From: Croceibacterium_A sp044506565
GTDB taxonomy: Bacteria > Pseudomonadota > Alphaproteobacteria > Sphingomonadales > Sphingomonadaceae
Length of the DNA: 64,000 bases
Direction of reading: 5' to 3'
Assembly: GCA_044506565.1 (NCBI GenBank)
Contig: JBIQKN010000003.1
Coordinates: 1 to 64,000 of the forward strand
The translations under genes were made by a program, and so were the position numbers. Shown piece after piece: positions 24,397-33,203 of this stretch. The notes under the pieces were generated by a model that saw only the letters and a list, made by a program, of their open reading frames with translations, had not been told where the DNA came from and did no database searches. Position 1 is the stretch's first letter. Each line of letters begins with the position of its first letter.

Positions 24397-25383
24397 CTAG
24401 CCAGCAGCGCCGCGCGAAACAAGCTCGCGCGCGAGCCGCTTGGCCAGCGCCGGCCAGTTGCGCGGATCGCCGAGGCGGAAGCAGTCGAGACGCCAGCGCG
24501 GCCGCACCTGTTCCATCCAGTCGCGCTTGTAGGGATCGTCGCCGGTGCCGAAATCGACCCATTCGACGCCATCGCGATCGATCGCGCGCTCGAACAGCGC
24601 GGCGCTGAGCGTAGTGCCGGCCGACAGCGCGCGCGCGCGCTCGAGGTGCGCGAGCTTGTGGATGTAGGCGGTGCCGTCCTCCACGGTCCAGACTTGTGCG
24701 GCGACCACCTCGCCGCCGTGGCGGGCAAGGCCCAGGCGCAGCCGCCCCGCCGCGCCTTCGACCTCGGCGAACCGGCGCAGGAGGGCCGGGTCGCCTTCGG
24801 CGGGCTTCCAGCTTTCGCGGTAGACGGCCTCGTAGGCCTCCCACGCCTCGGCCTCGAATGACGTCAGGACTTCGACCTCGACCTTCCTCGCCTTGCGCTT
24901 GAGGGTCGTCCTGAGCGGTCCCGGGCGGCCCGCGAGATACTCGGCGTAGCAGCGCCCGGCGACCGGCAGGACGTGATTGGTATCGCAGGGCTCGCGCAGG
25001 ACAACCCACCCGGCCTCGCGGAACGCGCGCTCGAGACGGGTGGCGCAGCTGTTCTCGTCGGGCAGCTTGCTCAGCGTGACGCGGGAAGCCTGCGCCGGGA
25101 GGTCGCGCGCGAGGCGCGCCAGCAGGGCTTCGCGCGGAGCATCGCCGGTGGCGAGTTCGGTCCAGGTGAATGCATACCAGTTGCTCAGCCCCTCGAGACC
25201 GCGGGCGCCGCGGACCAGCGGGAGGGCAAGCGCTTCCGAGCCCTCGCGGGCCAGCGCGACGAGCGGGCGCTTGCCCGACCGCTCGAGCAGGGCAAACCAT
25301 TCGGGCCGCGCGAACGGGCCGCGCCCCGCGAAAGGCAGACCTTGCAGAACGTTAACTGTGTCGTGATAGCTGACTGCCGCCAC
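24397..25383 (-). CDS. GNAT/FemAB-type acyltransferase of the XrtA locus
   Basis: A 328-residue protein of the CelD/BcsL-like (Acetyltransf_6) GNAT family. Core block: LKRKARKVEVEVLT, YRESWKPAEGDPALLRRFA, LGLARHGGEVVAAQVWTVEDGTAYIHKLAHLERARALSAGTTLSAALFERAIDRDGVEWVDFGTGDDPYKRDWME, which is the acyl-CoA-binding and substrate part. Such proteins acylate sugars or lipids of surface polymers. Here the acyl donor may be the ACP encoded next. First gene of the left arm; GTG start at 25383, 22 bp from the divergent acyl-CoA ligase start. Confidence 0.8.
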   Translation of the reverse strand: MAAVSYHDTVNVLQGLPFAGRGPFARPEWFALLERSGKRPLVALAREGSEALALPLVRGARGLEGLSNWYAFTWTELATGDAPREALLARLARDLPAQASRVTLSKLPDENSCATRLERAFREAGWVVLREPCDTNHVLPVAGRCYAEYLAGRPGPLRTTLKRKARKVEVEVLTSFEAEAWEAYEAVYRESWKPAEGDPALLRRFAEVEGAAGRLRLGLARHGGEVVAAQVWTVEDGTAYIHKLAHLERARALSAGTTLSAALFERAIDRDGVEWVDFGTGDDPYKRDWMEQVRPRWRLDCFRLGDPRNWPALAKRLARELVSRGAAG

Positions 25384-25405
25384 TACGCCGCTTCCATGGA
25401 CTTCG

Positions 25406-26917
25406 ATGCCGCCTGCGCCCGATCCCGTTCCCCGTCCGCTCGATCACCTCGCCGAACGCGGGCGCGATGAGGCTCCGGCGCTGGTCCTGCGCGGCGAGAC
25501 GCTTAGCTGGAAGGGCTTAAGAACCCGTGTCGGACAGCTTGCGGCATGGCTCGCAGGGCAGGTCCCGGAGAAGGGTGCCCGCGTTGCGACATGGGCCGCC
25601 AAGGGCGAACTCACATGCCTGATGCCGCTCGCCGCGGCGCGGGCGGGGCTCGTCCACGTGCCGATCAATCCTTTGCTCAAGCGCTCCCAGGCGGCCCACA
25701 TCCTGGCCGACAGCGGAGCGCAAATCCTGATTGCCAATTCCGGCAGGCTTTCGACGCTGGAACAAGGTGATATCCCTGTATTCTGCAAAGCATTCGAGGA
25801 AAGTGACGTCATTGGGTCGAGCAAGGCCCGCGAGCCGGTGCCTCCCTCCGTGGCGAATACCAAGGATCTCGCGGCCTTGCTCTACACGAGCGGCTCTACC
25901 GGTCGCCCGAAGGGGGTGATGCTGAGCCACGCCAACCTATGGCTCGGCGCGGTCAGCGTGGCGCACTATCTGGGCCTTGCGGACGATGACGTCACCCTCG
26001 CGGTGCTTCCGCTGAGCTTCGACTACGGCCAGAATCAGCTGCTTTCGACCTGGTATGCCGGCGGCAGCGCGGTCCCGCTCGACTACCTGGCTCCGCGCGA
26101 CGTTATCAAGGCTTCGGCCCGCCACGGCGTCACCACGCTCGCCGCAGTCCCGCCGCTGTGGGTCCAACTGGTCGAGCAGGAATGGCCCTCCGACGCGGTG
26201 GCGCCAATGCGGCGCCTGACCAACAGCGGCGGTGCGCTGACCGTCGAGCTCGTGCGCAAGCTGTGCGCGCTCTTTCCAGAGGCTCGCCTGTTCCCGATGT
26301 ACGGCCTGACCGAGGCTTTCCGATCGACCTATCTCGACCCGGCACTGGTCGACACGCACCCGACCTCGATGGGCCGTGCGATCCCGTTCGCCGAGATCCT
26401 CGTCATCGGCGACGGCGGTGACGTCACGGCGCCGGGCGAGGAAGGCGAGCTGGTTCACTGCGGTCCGCTCGTTGCGCAGGGGTACTGGAACGATCCGGCA
26501 AGGACCGCCGAGCGCTTCAGGCCGGCGCCGGACGCCTCGCAGTTTGGCGGCACGGCGGTCTGGTCGGGTGACCGCGTGACGCGCGATGCCGACGGCCTGC
26601 TCTATTTCGTCGGCCGTCGCGACGCTATGATCAAGAGCGCCGGAAACCGCATCAGCCCGCAGGAGATCGAGGAAGCGGCGCTTGCGACCGGGCTCGTCAC
26701 CGAGGCCGCGGCGATCGGCGTGCCGGATCCCGAGCTCGGCCAGGCCGTGCACCTGATCGTGCGCGGCGCGGGCGACGAGGATGCGCTGCGCGCCTCGCTC
26801 AAGCGCGAGCTGCCCAACTTCATGCAGCCGCAGGTCATCCGCTGGGTCGAGCGCATGCCGCTCAATCCCAACGGCAAGATCGACCGGACGGCACTGCAGG
26901 CGGAGGCGATCGCGTGA
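25406..26917 (+). CDS. Exosortase A system-associated acyl-CoA ligase (AMP-forming)
   Basis: A 503-residue ANL-superfamily enzyme (TIGR03098 type) that adenylates a carboxylate and loads it on CoA or a carrier protein. Motifs in order: LLYTSGSTGRPKGVMLSH (P-loop), MYGLTEAFRSTYL, GDRVTRDADGLLYFVGRRDAMIKSAGNRISPQEIEE (hinge region), and the C-terminal catalytic Lys in NPNGKIDRTAL. In known XrtA clusters it stands beside the PLP decarboxylase and ACP, as here; the substrate has not been established to my knowledge. A 4-base overlap links it to the decarboxylase. Confidence 0.92.
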   Translation: MPPAPDPVPRPLDHLAERGRDEAPALVLRGETLSWKGLRTRVGQLAAWLAGQVPEKGARVATWAAKGELTCLMPLAAARAGLVHVPINPLLKRSQAAHILADSGAQILIANSGRLSTLEQGDIPVFCKAFEESDVIGSSKAREPVPPSVANTKDLAALLYTSGSTGRPKGVMLSHANLWLGAVSVAHYLGLADDDVTLAVLPLSFDYGQNQLLSTWYAGGSAVPLDYLAPRDVIKASARHGVTTLAAVPPLWVQLVEQEWPSDAVAPMRRLTNSGGALTVELVRKLCALFPEARLFPMYGLTEAFRSTYLDPALVDTHPTSMGRAIPFAEILVIGDGGDVTAPGEEGELVHCGPLVAQGYWNDPARTAERFRPAPDASQFGGTAVWSGDRVTRDADGLLYFVGRRDAMIKSAGNRISPQEIEEAALATGLVTEAAAIGVPDPELGQAVHLIVRGAGDEDALRASLKRELPNFMQPQVIRWVERMPLNPNGKIDRTALQAEAIA

Positions 26918-28140
26918 AGCCGCTCGGGCCCATCCCCGCGGGTTACGACGCAATCGACGGCGAACTCGCCGTTGCCGGGCGCAAGGCGAGTGAGCTGGCA
27001 GGCGAGGCGGGCGGAACTCCGCTGTTCGTCTACTCGGCGGAACTCATCGGGCAGCGCGTGACAATGCTTCGCGAGGCGATGCCTGCGCAGCTGCGGATCC
27101 ACTACGCGATGAAGGCCAATCCTTTCAGGCCGCTGCTCACCCTCATGGCCGACCTCGTCGACGGGTTCGATATCGCCTCGGCGGGCGAGCTCGAAATGGC
27201 GCTGGCGGCGGGGCAGGCGCCCGGGCGGATCAGTTTCGCGGGCCCCGGCAAGCGCGATTTCGAACTCGAGGCCGCGATCGGTCACGGCGTCACGCTCAAC
27301 CTCGAATCCGAAGCCGAGGCGCGCCGCGCGCTGGCGATCGCCGAGCGCCTCGGCGTGGCGCCGCGGTTGGCGATCCGCGTCAACCCGGACTTCGAGCTGC
27401 GCGGATCGGGCATGAAGATGGGCGGCGGCGCCAAGCCGTTCGGGCTCGACCAGGCGCGCGTCGCGACGCTTGCGCGTGAAGTGATAGGTGCGGGTGCCGA
27501 CTGGCGCGGCCTGCACATCTTCACCGGCAGCCAGGCGCTCGACGCCGCGGCGATCATTGAGACGCAGGGCAACGTGCTCGACCTCGCCGCACGGCTCAGC
27601 GGAGAGATCGGCTGCCCCCTGCCGCACCTCAACATGGGGGGCGGTTTCGGCATTCCCTATTTCCACGGCGACCAGCCGCTCGACGCCGCGGCCGTCGGTG
27701 CGGCGCTGGCCGAACGGTTCGAACGCCTTCCCGATGAACTCGCGGGGACGGAGTTCGCGATCGAGCTCGGCCGCTATCTCGTCGGTGAAGCGGGCGTGTA
27801 CCTGGCGCGGATCGTCGACCGCAAGGAAAGCCACGGGCAGGTCTTCCTGGTCACCGACGGCGGCCTGCACCACCAGCTCGCCGCTTCTGGCAACTTCGGC
27901 ACTGTCGTGAGGCGCAATTACCCGGCGGCGATCGCCAGCCGGTACGGTGCGGAGCCGGTCGAAGAGGCGAATGTCGTCGGCTGCCTGTGCACGCCGCTCG
28001 ACCGGCTCGCCGACCAGGCGCTGTTGCCCCGTGCCGAGGTCGGCGACCTCGTCGCGATCTTCTGCGCGGGGGCCTACGGCGCCAGCGCCAGCCCCTCGGC
28101 ATTTCTCGGCCAGGGCCCGGCCCGCGAGGTCCTCGTTTAG
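26914..28140 (+). CDS. Exosortase A system-associated PLP-dependent decarboxylase
   Basis: A 408-residue fold-type III PLP enzyme (TIGR03099 type), related to diaminopimelate and ornithine decarboxylases. The Schiff-base Lys is in IHYAMKANP; FDIASAGELEMAL, the Gly-rich phosphate loop MGGGFGIPYF, and VVGCLCTPLDRLADQ with CAGAYGASASPS complete the active site. The probable role is to make an amine or modified amino acid for the polymer or its carrier. GTG start overlaps the ligase stop. A hairpin followed by a T-run lies just after the gene. Confidence 0.92.
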   Translation: MKPLGPIPAGYDAIDGELAVAGRKASELAGEAGGTPLFVYSAELIGQRVTMLREAMPAQLRIHYAMKANPFRPLLTLMADLVDGFDIASAGELEMALAAGQAPGRISFAGPGKRDFELEAAIGHGVTLNLESEAEARRALAIAERLGVAPRLAIRVNPDFELRGSGMKMGGGAKPFGLDQARVATLAREVIGAGADWRGLHIFTGSQALDAAAIIETQGNVLDLAARLSGEIGCPLPHLNMGGGFGIPYFHGDQPLDAAAVGAALAERFERLPDELAGTEFAIELGRYLVGEAGVYLARIVDRKESHGQVFLVTDGGLHHQLAASGNFGTVVRRNYPAAIASRYGAEPVEEANVVGCLCTPLDRLADQALLPRAEVGDLVAIFCAGAYGASASPSAFLGQGPAREVLV

Positions 28141-28156
28141 ACATTTGCCCGGCGCT

Positions 28157-28206
28157 GTCCCGCTGCGGGACGGCGGCTCCGAAAGCCGCGATTTCCCGCG
28201 GGTTTT
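28157..28206 (+). terminator. Candidate terminator/attenuator between the XrtA ligase operon and the export operon
   Basis: Three stems follow the decarboxylase stop: GTCCCG/CGGGAC (28157-28171), GCGGCT/AGCCGC (28173-28189) and CCGCG/CGCGG (28186-28201), the last followed by GTTTT. The second and third share bases 28186-28189, so they exclude each other. A weak intrinsic terminator or an attenuator for the downstream export genes would both fit. Confidence 0.4.
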
Positions 28207-28313
28207 GGGGTCAAGACTAACGGGATGTTCACGCTTTTCGGCCACAGCCGGCGACGGATCCAGACGGTGTCCGTGCGCACGGACGCCGCAACCCATTCGG
28301 AAGGACGCACGAG

Positions 28314-28955
28314 ATGCGAACCAGCCCCCTGACCCGGATGATCGCCGCCGGCGCGATCGCCGGGCTCGCGCTCTCCGGCTGCACGTCGGGCAACGGCCCG
28401 CAGCTGGCGCCTGCCAGCTTCGTTGCGATGCAGGAAGGCCCGGGCGAGGAATACGTAATCGGTCCGCTCGACGAGCTGACGATCCACGTGTGGCGCAACG
28501 AGGAACTCGGCGCGCGGGTCCAGGTCCGTCCCGACGGTCGGATCACCACCCCGCTGGTCGCCGACATGCCCGCGGTGGGCAAGACACCGACGATGCTGGC
28601 CGAGGACATCCGCCTGCAGCTCTCGCAGTATATCGCCGAGCCGCTCGTCAGCGTCATCGTCAACGAGTTCGCCGGCACATTCAGCCAGCAGGTCCGCATC
28701 GTGGGTGCGACCGAGAAACCGGCTTCGGTGCCCTATCGGGCCAACATGACGCTGCTCGATGCGATGATCGCCGTCGGCGGCCTCAGCGAGTTCGCCTCGG
28801 GCAACCGCGCCAAGCTGATCCGCTTCGACAAGACCAGCGGTTCGCAGCGCGAATACGCACTGCGCCTCGGCGACCTGCTCAAGAAGGGCGACAGCCGCGC
28901 CAACGTCATGCTGGCCCCGGGCGACGTGATCATCATCCCAGAGAGCATGTTCTGA
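28314..28955 (+). CDS. XrtA-system polysaccharide export lipoprotein (Wza-like)
   Basis: A 213-residue outer-membrane auxiliary (OMA/Wza) lipoprotein. A basic start and hydrophobic run end in the lipobox LSGC (MIAAGAIAGLALSGCTSG). The Poly_export domain is YVIGPLDELTIHVWRNEELGARVQVRPDGRITTPLV, followed by a SLBB segment (VRIVGATEKPASVPYRANMTLLDAMIAVGGLSEFASG) and the closing LAPGDVIIIPESMF. It should form the periplasm-to-surface channel for the exopolysaccharide. Length is at the short end, typical for XrtA loci (TIGR03027). Followed 13 bp later by the chain-length regulator. Confidence 0.93.
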   Translation: MRTSPLTRMIAAGAIAGLALSGCTSGNGPQLAPASFVAMQEGPGEEYVIGPLDELTIHVWRNEELGARVQVRPDGRITTPLVADMPAVGKTPTMLAEDIRLQLSQYIAEPLVSVIVNEFAGTFSQQVRIVGATEKPASVPYRANMTLLDAMIAVGGLSEFASGNRAKLIRFDKTSGSQREYALRLGDLLKKGDSRANVMLAPGDVIIIPESMF

Positions 28956-28968
28956 GAGGACCCCCGGC

Positions 28969-30489
28969 GTGAACCTCGTCCTCGAAGAGCTTCGCGCGGC
29001 CCTGTGGACCGTGTGGAACCGCCGCTGGTTGGCGCTGGCCGTGGCGTGGGGCGTGTGCCTGCTCGGCTGGCTGGTCGTGGCGATGATCCCCAACAGCTAC
29101 CAGTCCGAAGCGCGGCTCTACGTCCAGCTCGACGACGTGCTCGCCGAGCAGATCGGCATCGGCGCGTCCAGCCGGCGGAACGACATCGAGCGGATCCGCC
29201 AGACGCTGACCAGCGCGGTCAACTTCGAGAAGGTCGTCCGCTCGACGCGGATTGGCGACACCGTCACCACCCCGGCGCAGATGGAGCGCGCGGTCGCCTC
29301 GCTGGCTGACGACGTGAAGGTCGTCGGCGACGAGAAGAACGTGTTCCAGATCACCGCCACCAGCGGACGCAGCGATCTTTCCGACGGCGAGAACGCGCAA
29401 CTTGCGCAGGACATCGCCCAGCGGATGATCGACATCTTCCGCGAGGAAAACCTCGGCGAGAGCCGCGGCGAAATGCGCGAGACGATCGCCTTCCTCGATC
29501 AGCAACTGGCGCAGCGGCAGAAGGAACTCGATGAGGCCGAGGCGCGCCGCCTTGCTTTCGAGGCCCAGCATCCGGAACTGATCGGCGGGCCGGCGACGAT
29601 CACCGCGCAACTGAACGCGGTTCGCGCGGAACTGCGCGGCGTGGAGGCGGACCTCGCCGCCGCCGAGAGCGCGCTGGCGGCACTCAACGGCCAATTGGCC
29701 GGAACGCCGCGAACGCTGTCTGGTGCCGGGGCGGGAGGACCGCGTGCGGCGCTGGCCCAGGCGGAAGCCAACCTTGCGGCGCTCGAAGCGCGCGGCCTGA
29801 CTGCCAACCATCCCGACGTCGTCGCGCTGAACAAGCAGATCGCGAGCCTGCGGACGCAGGCGGAGGGGCCGGGTTCCGACCTTGGCGGCACACCCAATCC
29901 CGCCTGGTCGTCGCTACAGGCGATGAAGGTCGAGCGGCAGGCCAACGTGCAGGCGTTGACGTCGCGCGCTGCGGCCCTGCGTGCCGAGATCGCCTCGATC
30001 ACCGCGAGCCAGCTGTCCGAGCCGGGCGCCACGGCCGAGGCGCAGCGCATCAGCCGCGATTACGAAGTCCTGCGTGAGCAGTACGACAAGCTGCTCAAGG
30101 ATCGCGAGGAACTGCGCTTGCGCGGCCAGGTCGAGACCGAGCGCAGCACCGTCAAATTCGAGGTCGTCGACCCGCCGAGCACGCCGCGCTCGCCCGCGGC
30201 GCCGAATCGGCCGCTGTTGCTGCTCGGGGTGCTCGTCGTCGGCGTCGGCGCCGGTTGTGCAGCCGCGTTCGCGCTCGGCCAGGTCAAAGGCACGTTCGCC
30301 ACGGCGAGCAAGCTCGAGCGGACTTTCGGCCTGCCGGTGATCGGCACGGTCTCGCGGACCGTGACGGCGTCGGTTCGCGCGCTCGAAATGCGCCGCCTCA
30401 AACAGTTCGCCGCCGCCGCGGGCGGGCTCGGCGTGCTGTTCGTCGTGCTGCTGGGCGTCGAGTTCGTCCAGCGCGGTCTTGTCGCGTGA
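28969..30489 (+). CDS. XrtA-system polysaccharide chain-length determinant (Wzz-type)
   Basis: A 506-residue inner-membrane protein of the TIGR03007 type. The first membrane segment is at about 18 to 40 (WLALAVAWGVCLLGWLVVAMI), the second at about 420 to 445, and a third at about 482 to 500. Between them is a periplasmic part with long coiled coils (Ala/Glu/Arg-rich, about 165 to 385). FEVVDPPSTPRSPAAPNRPLLL before the second membrane helix is the usual PCP proline-rich motif. It controls polymer length together with the kinase encoded next. GTG start. Confidence 0.92.
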   Translation: MNLVLEELRAALWTVWNRRWLALAVAWGVCLLGWLVVAMIPNSYQSEARLYVQLDDVLAEQIGIGASSRRNDIERIRQTLTSAVNFEKVVRSTRIGDTVTTPAQMERAVASLADDVKVVGDEKNVFQITATSGRSDLSDGENAQLAQDIAQRMIDIFREENLGESRGEMRETIAFLDQQLAQRQKELDEAEARRLAFEAQHPELIGGPATITAQLNAVRAELRGVEADLAAAESALAALNGQLAGTPRTLSGAGAGGPRAALAQAEANLAALEARGLTANHPDVVALNKQIASLRTQAEGPGSDLGGTPNPAWSSLQAMKVERQANVQALTSRAAALRAEIASITASQLSEPGATAEAQRISRDYEVLREQYDKLLKDREELRLRGQVETERSTVKFEVVDPPSTPRSPAAPNRPLLLLGVLVVGVGAGCAAAFALGQVKGTFATASKLERTFGLPVIGTVSRTVTASVRALEMRRLKQFAAAAGGLGVLFVVLLGVEFVQRGLVA

Positions 30490-30502
30490 GGGGGCTGACG
30501 AC

Positions 30503-31513
30503 ATGACCGAGCAGAGCAAGATCCCGGTTCCCGGCCGCCCCGCAAAGGGCAAGTCGCTGTTCGAGCGGGCCGACGGTGCGTTCGGCTTCGAGGACCTGAT
30601 GGCCGCGCCGGTTCCCGACCGCCTGGCGGAACCCGTAGCGCGCCGCGCTCCGCATGCGCCGAAACGGACGGCCGAGGAGCGCACGCCCTCCGTAACGCCG
30701 GTGGCCCATGAGGTCGCCGAGGCGCCTCCCGGTCCCGCGCGCCAGGGCGCCGTTTCCCGGGAGAAGGTCGCATTCAACGGCGAGCCGCAGCCGATCGACC
30801 GCGCGCGGCTCAGGGCCAATGGCCTGATCGACCCCGACGGCGACGTCACGACACTCCTGGAGGAGTTCCGCATCGTCAAGCGGCAGATCCTGCTCGCCGC
30901 GCGCGAGGCGGTCGAGGCGGGACGCGGCGCGGCAGCGCAGCGCGTGCTCGTGTGCTCGCCCCTTCCGGGCGAGGGGAAGACCTTCTGCGCGGTCAATCTG
31001 GCACTCGCGATCGCGTTCGAGAAGGACGTCGAGGTCGTGCTGGCCGACGCCGATTTCGCCAACCCGTCGGTTCTCTCGCTGCTCGGCCTCTCGGCCGGCA
31101 CGGGCCTGATGGATGCCTTCGCCGATCCTGAGGTCCGCATCGAGGACTGCGTAATCCCGACGGACGTCCCGGGCCTGTTCGTGCTGCCGGCGGGCAACCG
31201 CACGTCGTCGGACAGCGAATACCTCGCGGCCGAGCGGACCAGCGAGATTCTCGACCGGCTCACCCGCGGCGCGCCCCGGCGGCTGGTGATCTTCGATTCG
31301 CCACCCGCGCTTGCGGCTTCGCCGGCCGCCGAGTTGGCCCATCACGTCGGCCAGGCGCTGCTGATCTGCCGCGCCGACCAGACCGGGCAGAGCTCGGTCG
31401 AGGACGCGCTGTCGCTGCTGTCGGCCTGCCCCGACATCAAGCTCCTTCTCAACTCGGCGCATTTCAGCCCGAGCGGCCGCCGCTTCGGCGCGTATTACGG
31501 ATACGGGGGCTGA
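30503..31513 (+). CDS. XrtA-associated tyrosine autokinase (Wzc C-domain/CpsD-like)
   Basis: A 336-residue cytoplasmic BY-kinase (TIGR03018 type), the kinase half that in enterobacteria is fused to Wzz. Walker A is SPLPGEGKTFCAVNLA, Walker A' is VVLADADFANPS, and Walker B is RLVIFDSPPALA. The C-terminus ends in YYGYGG, a short tyrosine cluster suited for autophosphorylation. The first ~110 residues are low-complexity and specific to this subgroup. ATG at 30503 chosen; the frame is open 24 bases upstream from a poor ATG that overlaps the previous gene. Confidence 0.9.
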   Translation: MTEQSKIPVPGRPAKGKSLFERADGAFGFEDLMAAPVPDRLAEPVARRAPHAPKRTAEERTPSVTPVAHEVAEAPPGPARQGAVSREKVAFNGEPQPIDRARLRANGLIDPDGDVTTLLEEFRIVKRQILLAAREAVEAGRGAAAQRVLVCSPLPGEGKTFCAVNLALAIAFEKDVEVVLADADFANPSVLSLLGLSAGTGLMDAFADPEVRIEDCVIPTDVPGLFVLPAGNRTSSDSEYLAAERTSEILDRLTRGAPRRLVIFDSPPALAASPAAELAHHVGQALLICRADQTGQSSVEDALSLLSACPDIKLLLNSAHFSPSGRRFGAYYGYGG

Positions 31514-31516
31514 CAC

Positions 31517-33181
31517 GTGAAGCGCCCGGTCCTTCGCCTTGCCTTTATATTCGCGCTGTCGGCCCTGCCTGCCTTGGCGCATGCGCAGGACGCGGGCACG
31601 AGCGAGCTCGCGGGTGAGGAAGCCGAGGGCCTCGAGCGGGCCCAACGCCGCGCCGAGATCGTCCCGTACATCGAGGCGTCTCAGGTGCTGACGACCCAGC
31701 TCGAGCCGTTCGACGACACGGTGACGTACACGCGCATAGCCGCGGGGGTCGACGCGAGCGTGTCGGGCCGCAGGAGCGGGGCTGCGGTTTCGCTGCGCTA
31801 CGAGCGCCGGTTCGGTTGGGAAGACGGCGATCTCGACGGGGACACGATCAGCGGCGTGGCCCGTGCCGGCATCGCCGTCGCCGAGGGCGTGAAACTCGAG
31901 GCCGGCGCGCTGGCCACACAGACCCGCGTCGAAGGGAACGGCTTCTCGTCGGTCGGCGGGACGGCCGGCGACGACGACAGCACCAGCCAGGTCTACGCGT
32001 TCTATGCCGGCCCCTCGGTCCACAGCGCCGCGGGGGACGTCGAGATCGAGGGGCACTACCGCCTCGGCTACACGCGCGTCGAGGAACCCGACGTGCTGAC
32101 GCTCGCACCGGGGTCACAGCCGGTCGACGTTCTCGACGAGAGCACGGTCCACATGGCCTATGCCCGGGCGGGCACGCGTCCGAACACCGTGCTGCCCGTC
32201 GGCGTGGGGCTCGGCGCCGGTTACACCCGGCAGGACATTTCCAATCTCGACCAAAGAGTGATCGACGGCTTCGTCCGCGCCGACGTCACCGTCCCGGTCA
32301 GCCCCAACGTCGCGCTGGTCGGGGGCGTCGGCTACGAGGATGTCGAGGTATCGAGCCGCGACGCCGTGCGCGACGCGAACGGCCTGCCAGTCATCGGCAG
32401 CGACGGTCGCTTGGTAACCGACGAGTCCGCGCCGCGCCGGATTGCCTATGCGACCGACGGCCTGATCTGGGACGTCGGGGTCATGTGGCGCCCGAGCCGG
32501 CGCACCTCGGCGGAATTCTACGTCGGCGAACGCTACGGGACGATGACCTACCGCGGCAACTTCGCCTACGCGCCGGATTCGCGCAGCAGCTTCAACGTCT
32601 CGATCTACGATGGCCTGACCGGGATTGGCGGGGTCATGGTCAACCAACTCGCCGCGCTGCCCGAGGAGTTCGCGGCATTCCGTAACGCGGTCACCGGCGA
32701 GATCGGCGGCTGTGTCGCCGCGCTCGAGGGGCAATCGTGCTTTGCCGGCGCGCTCGGTTCGGTGCGTTCGGCGGTGTTCCGCAGCCGCGGCCTCGCCTCC
32801 AGCTACTCGGTCAACCTCGGCCGCACGCAGTTCGGCGTCGGTGTCGGTTACGACCGCCGCAAGTACGTCGGCGCCGCGGGCACGGTGCTCGGGGCGATCG
32901 ACGGGCTGGTCGAGGAAACCGTGTGGTTCGCCGCCTACGCCGGCACCCGGCTCGACGAGCGCTCGACGCTCAATTTCAACGCCAGCGCCAACTGGTTCGA
33001 GAACGAGTTCGACGTCAACGGCGACGCACTCGGGTTCAGCAGCTCGCTCGCCTACCAGCGCCAGCTGATCCGCGGGCTCAGCGGCACGGCTGCGGTCGGT
33101 CTCGACGGGATCAGCCAGGAGAACCTGCCCGACTTCCTTTCCGCCTCGGCGCTGCTCGGCCTGCGCTACGCATTCAACTGA
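31517..33181 (+). CDS. XrtA-locus outer-membrane beta-barrel protein (TIGR03016-like)
   Basis: A 554-residue secreted protein with a cleavable signal (RPVLRLAFIFALSALPALAHAQD). The rest is a run of alternating strands with aromatic ends, of the type VSLRYERRFGWEDGDLDGDT and SAEFYVGERYGTMTYRGNFAYAPDS, closing in LGLRYAFN with a terminal aromatic-Asn, as expected of an outer-membrane barrel. Position between kinase and ATPase is that of the PEP-CTERM-associated hypothetical outer-membrane protein of XrtA loci. Likely a barrel for polymer passage or anchoring; not shown. GTG start, 3 bp after the kinase. Confidence 0.8.
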   Translation: MKRPVLRLAFIFALSALPALAHAQDAGTSELAGEEAEGLERAQRRAEIVPYIEASQVLTTQLEPFDDTVTYTRIAAGVDASVSGRRSGAAVSLRYERRFGWEDGDLDGDTISGVARAGIAVAEGVKLEAGALATQTRVEGNGFSSVGGTAGDDDSTSQVYAFYAGPSVHSAAGDVEIEGHYRLGYTRVEEPDVLTLAPGSQPVDVLDESTVHMAYARAGTRPNTVLPVGVGLGAGYTRQDISNLDQRVIDGFVRADVTVPVSPNVALVGGVGYEDVEVSSRDAVRDANGLPVIGSDGRLVTDESAPRRIAYATDGLIWDVGVMWRPSRRTSAEFYVGERYGTMTYRGNFAYAPDSRSSFNVSIYDGLTGIGGVMVNQLAALPEEFAAFRNAVTGEIGGCVAALEGQSCFAGALGSVRSAVFRSRGLASSYSVNLGRTQFGVGVGYDRRKYVGAAGTVLGAIDGLVEETVWFAAYAGTRLDERSTLNFNASANWFENEFDVNGDALGFSSSLAYQRQLIRGLSGTAAVGLDGISQENLPDFLSASALLGLRYAFN

Positions 33182-33203
33182 CGGCCATCCGGAGACCCCA
33201 GCG

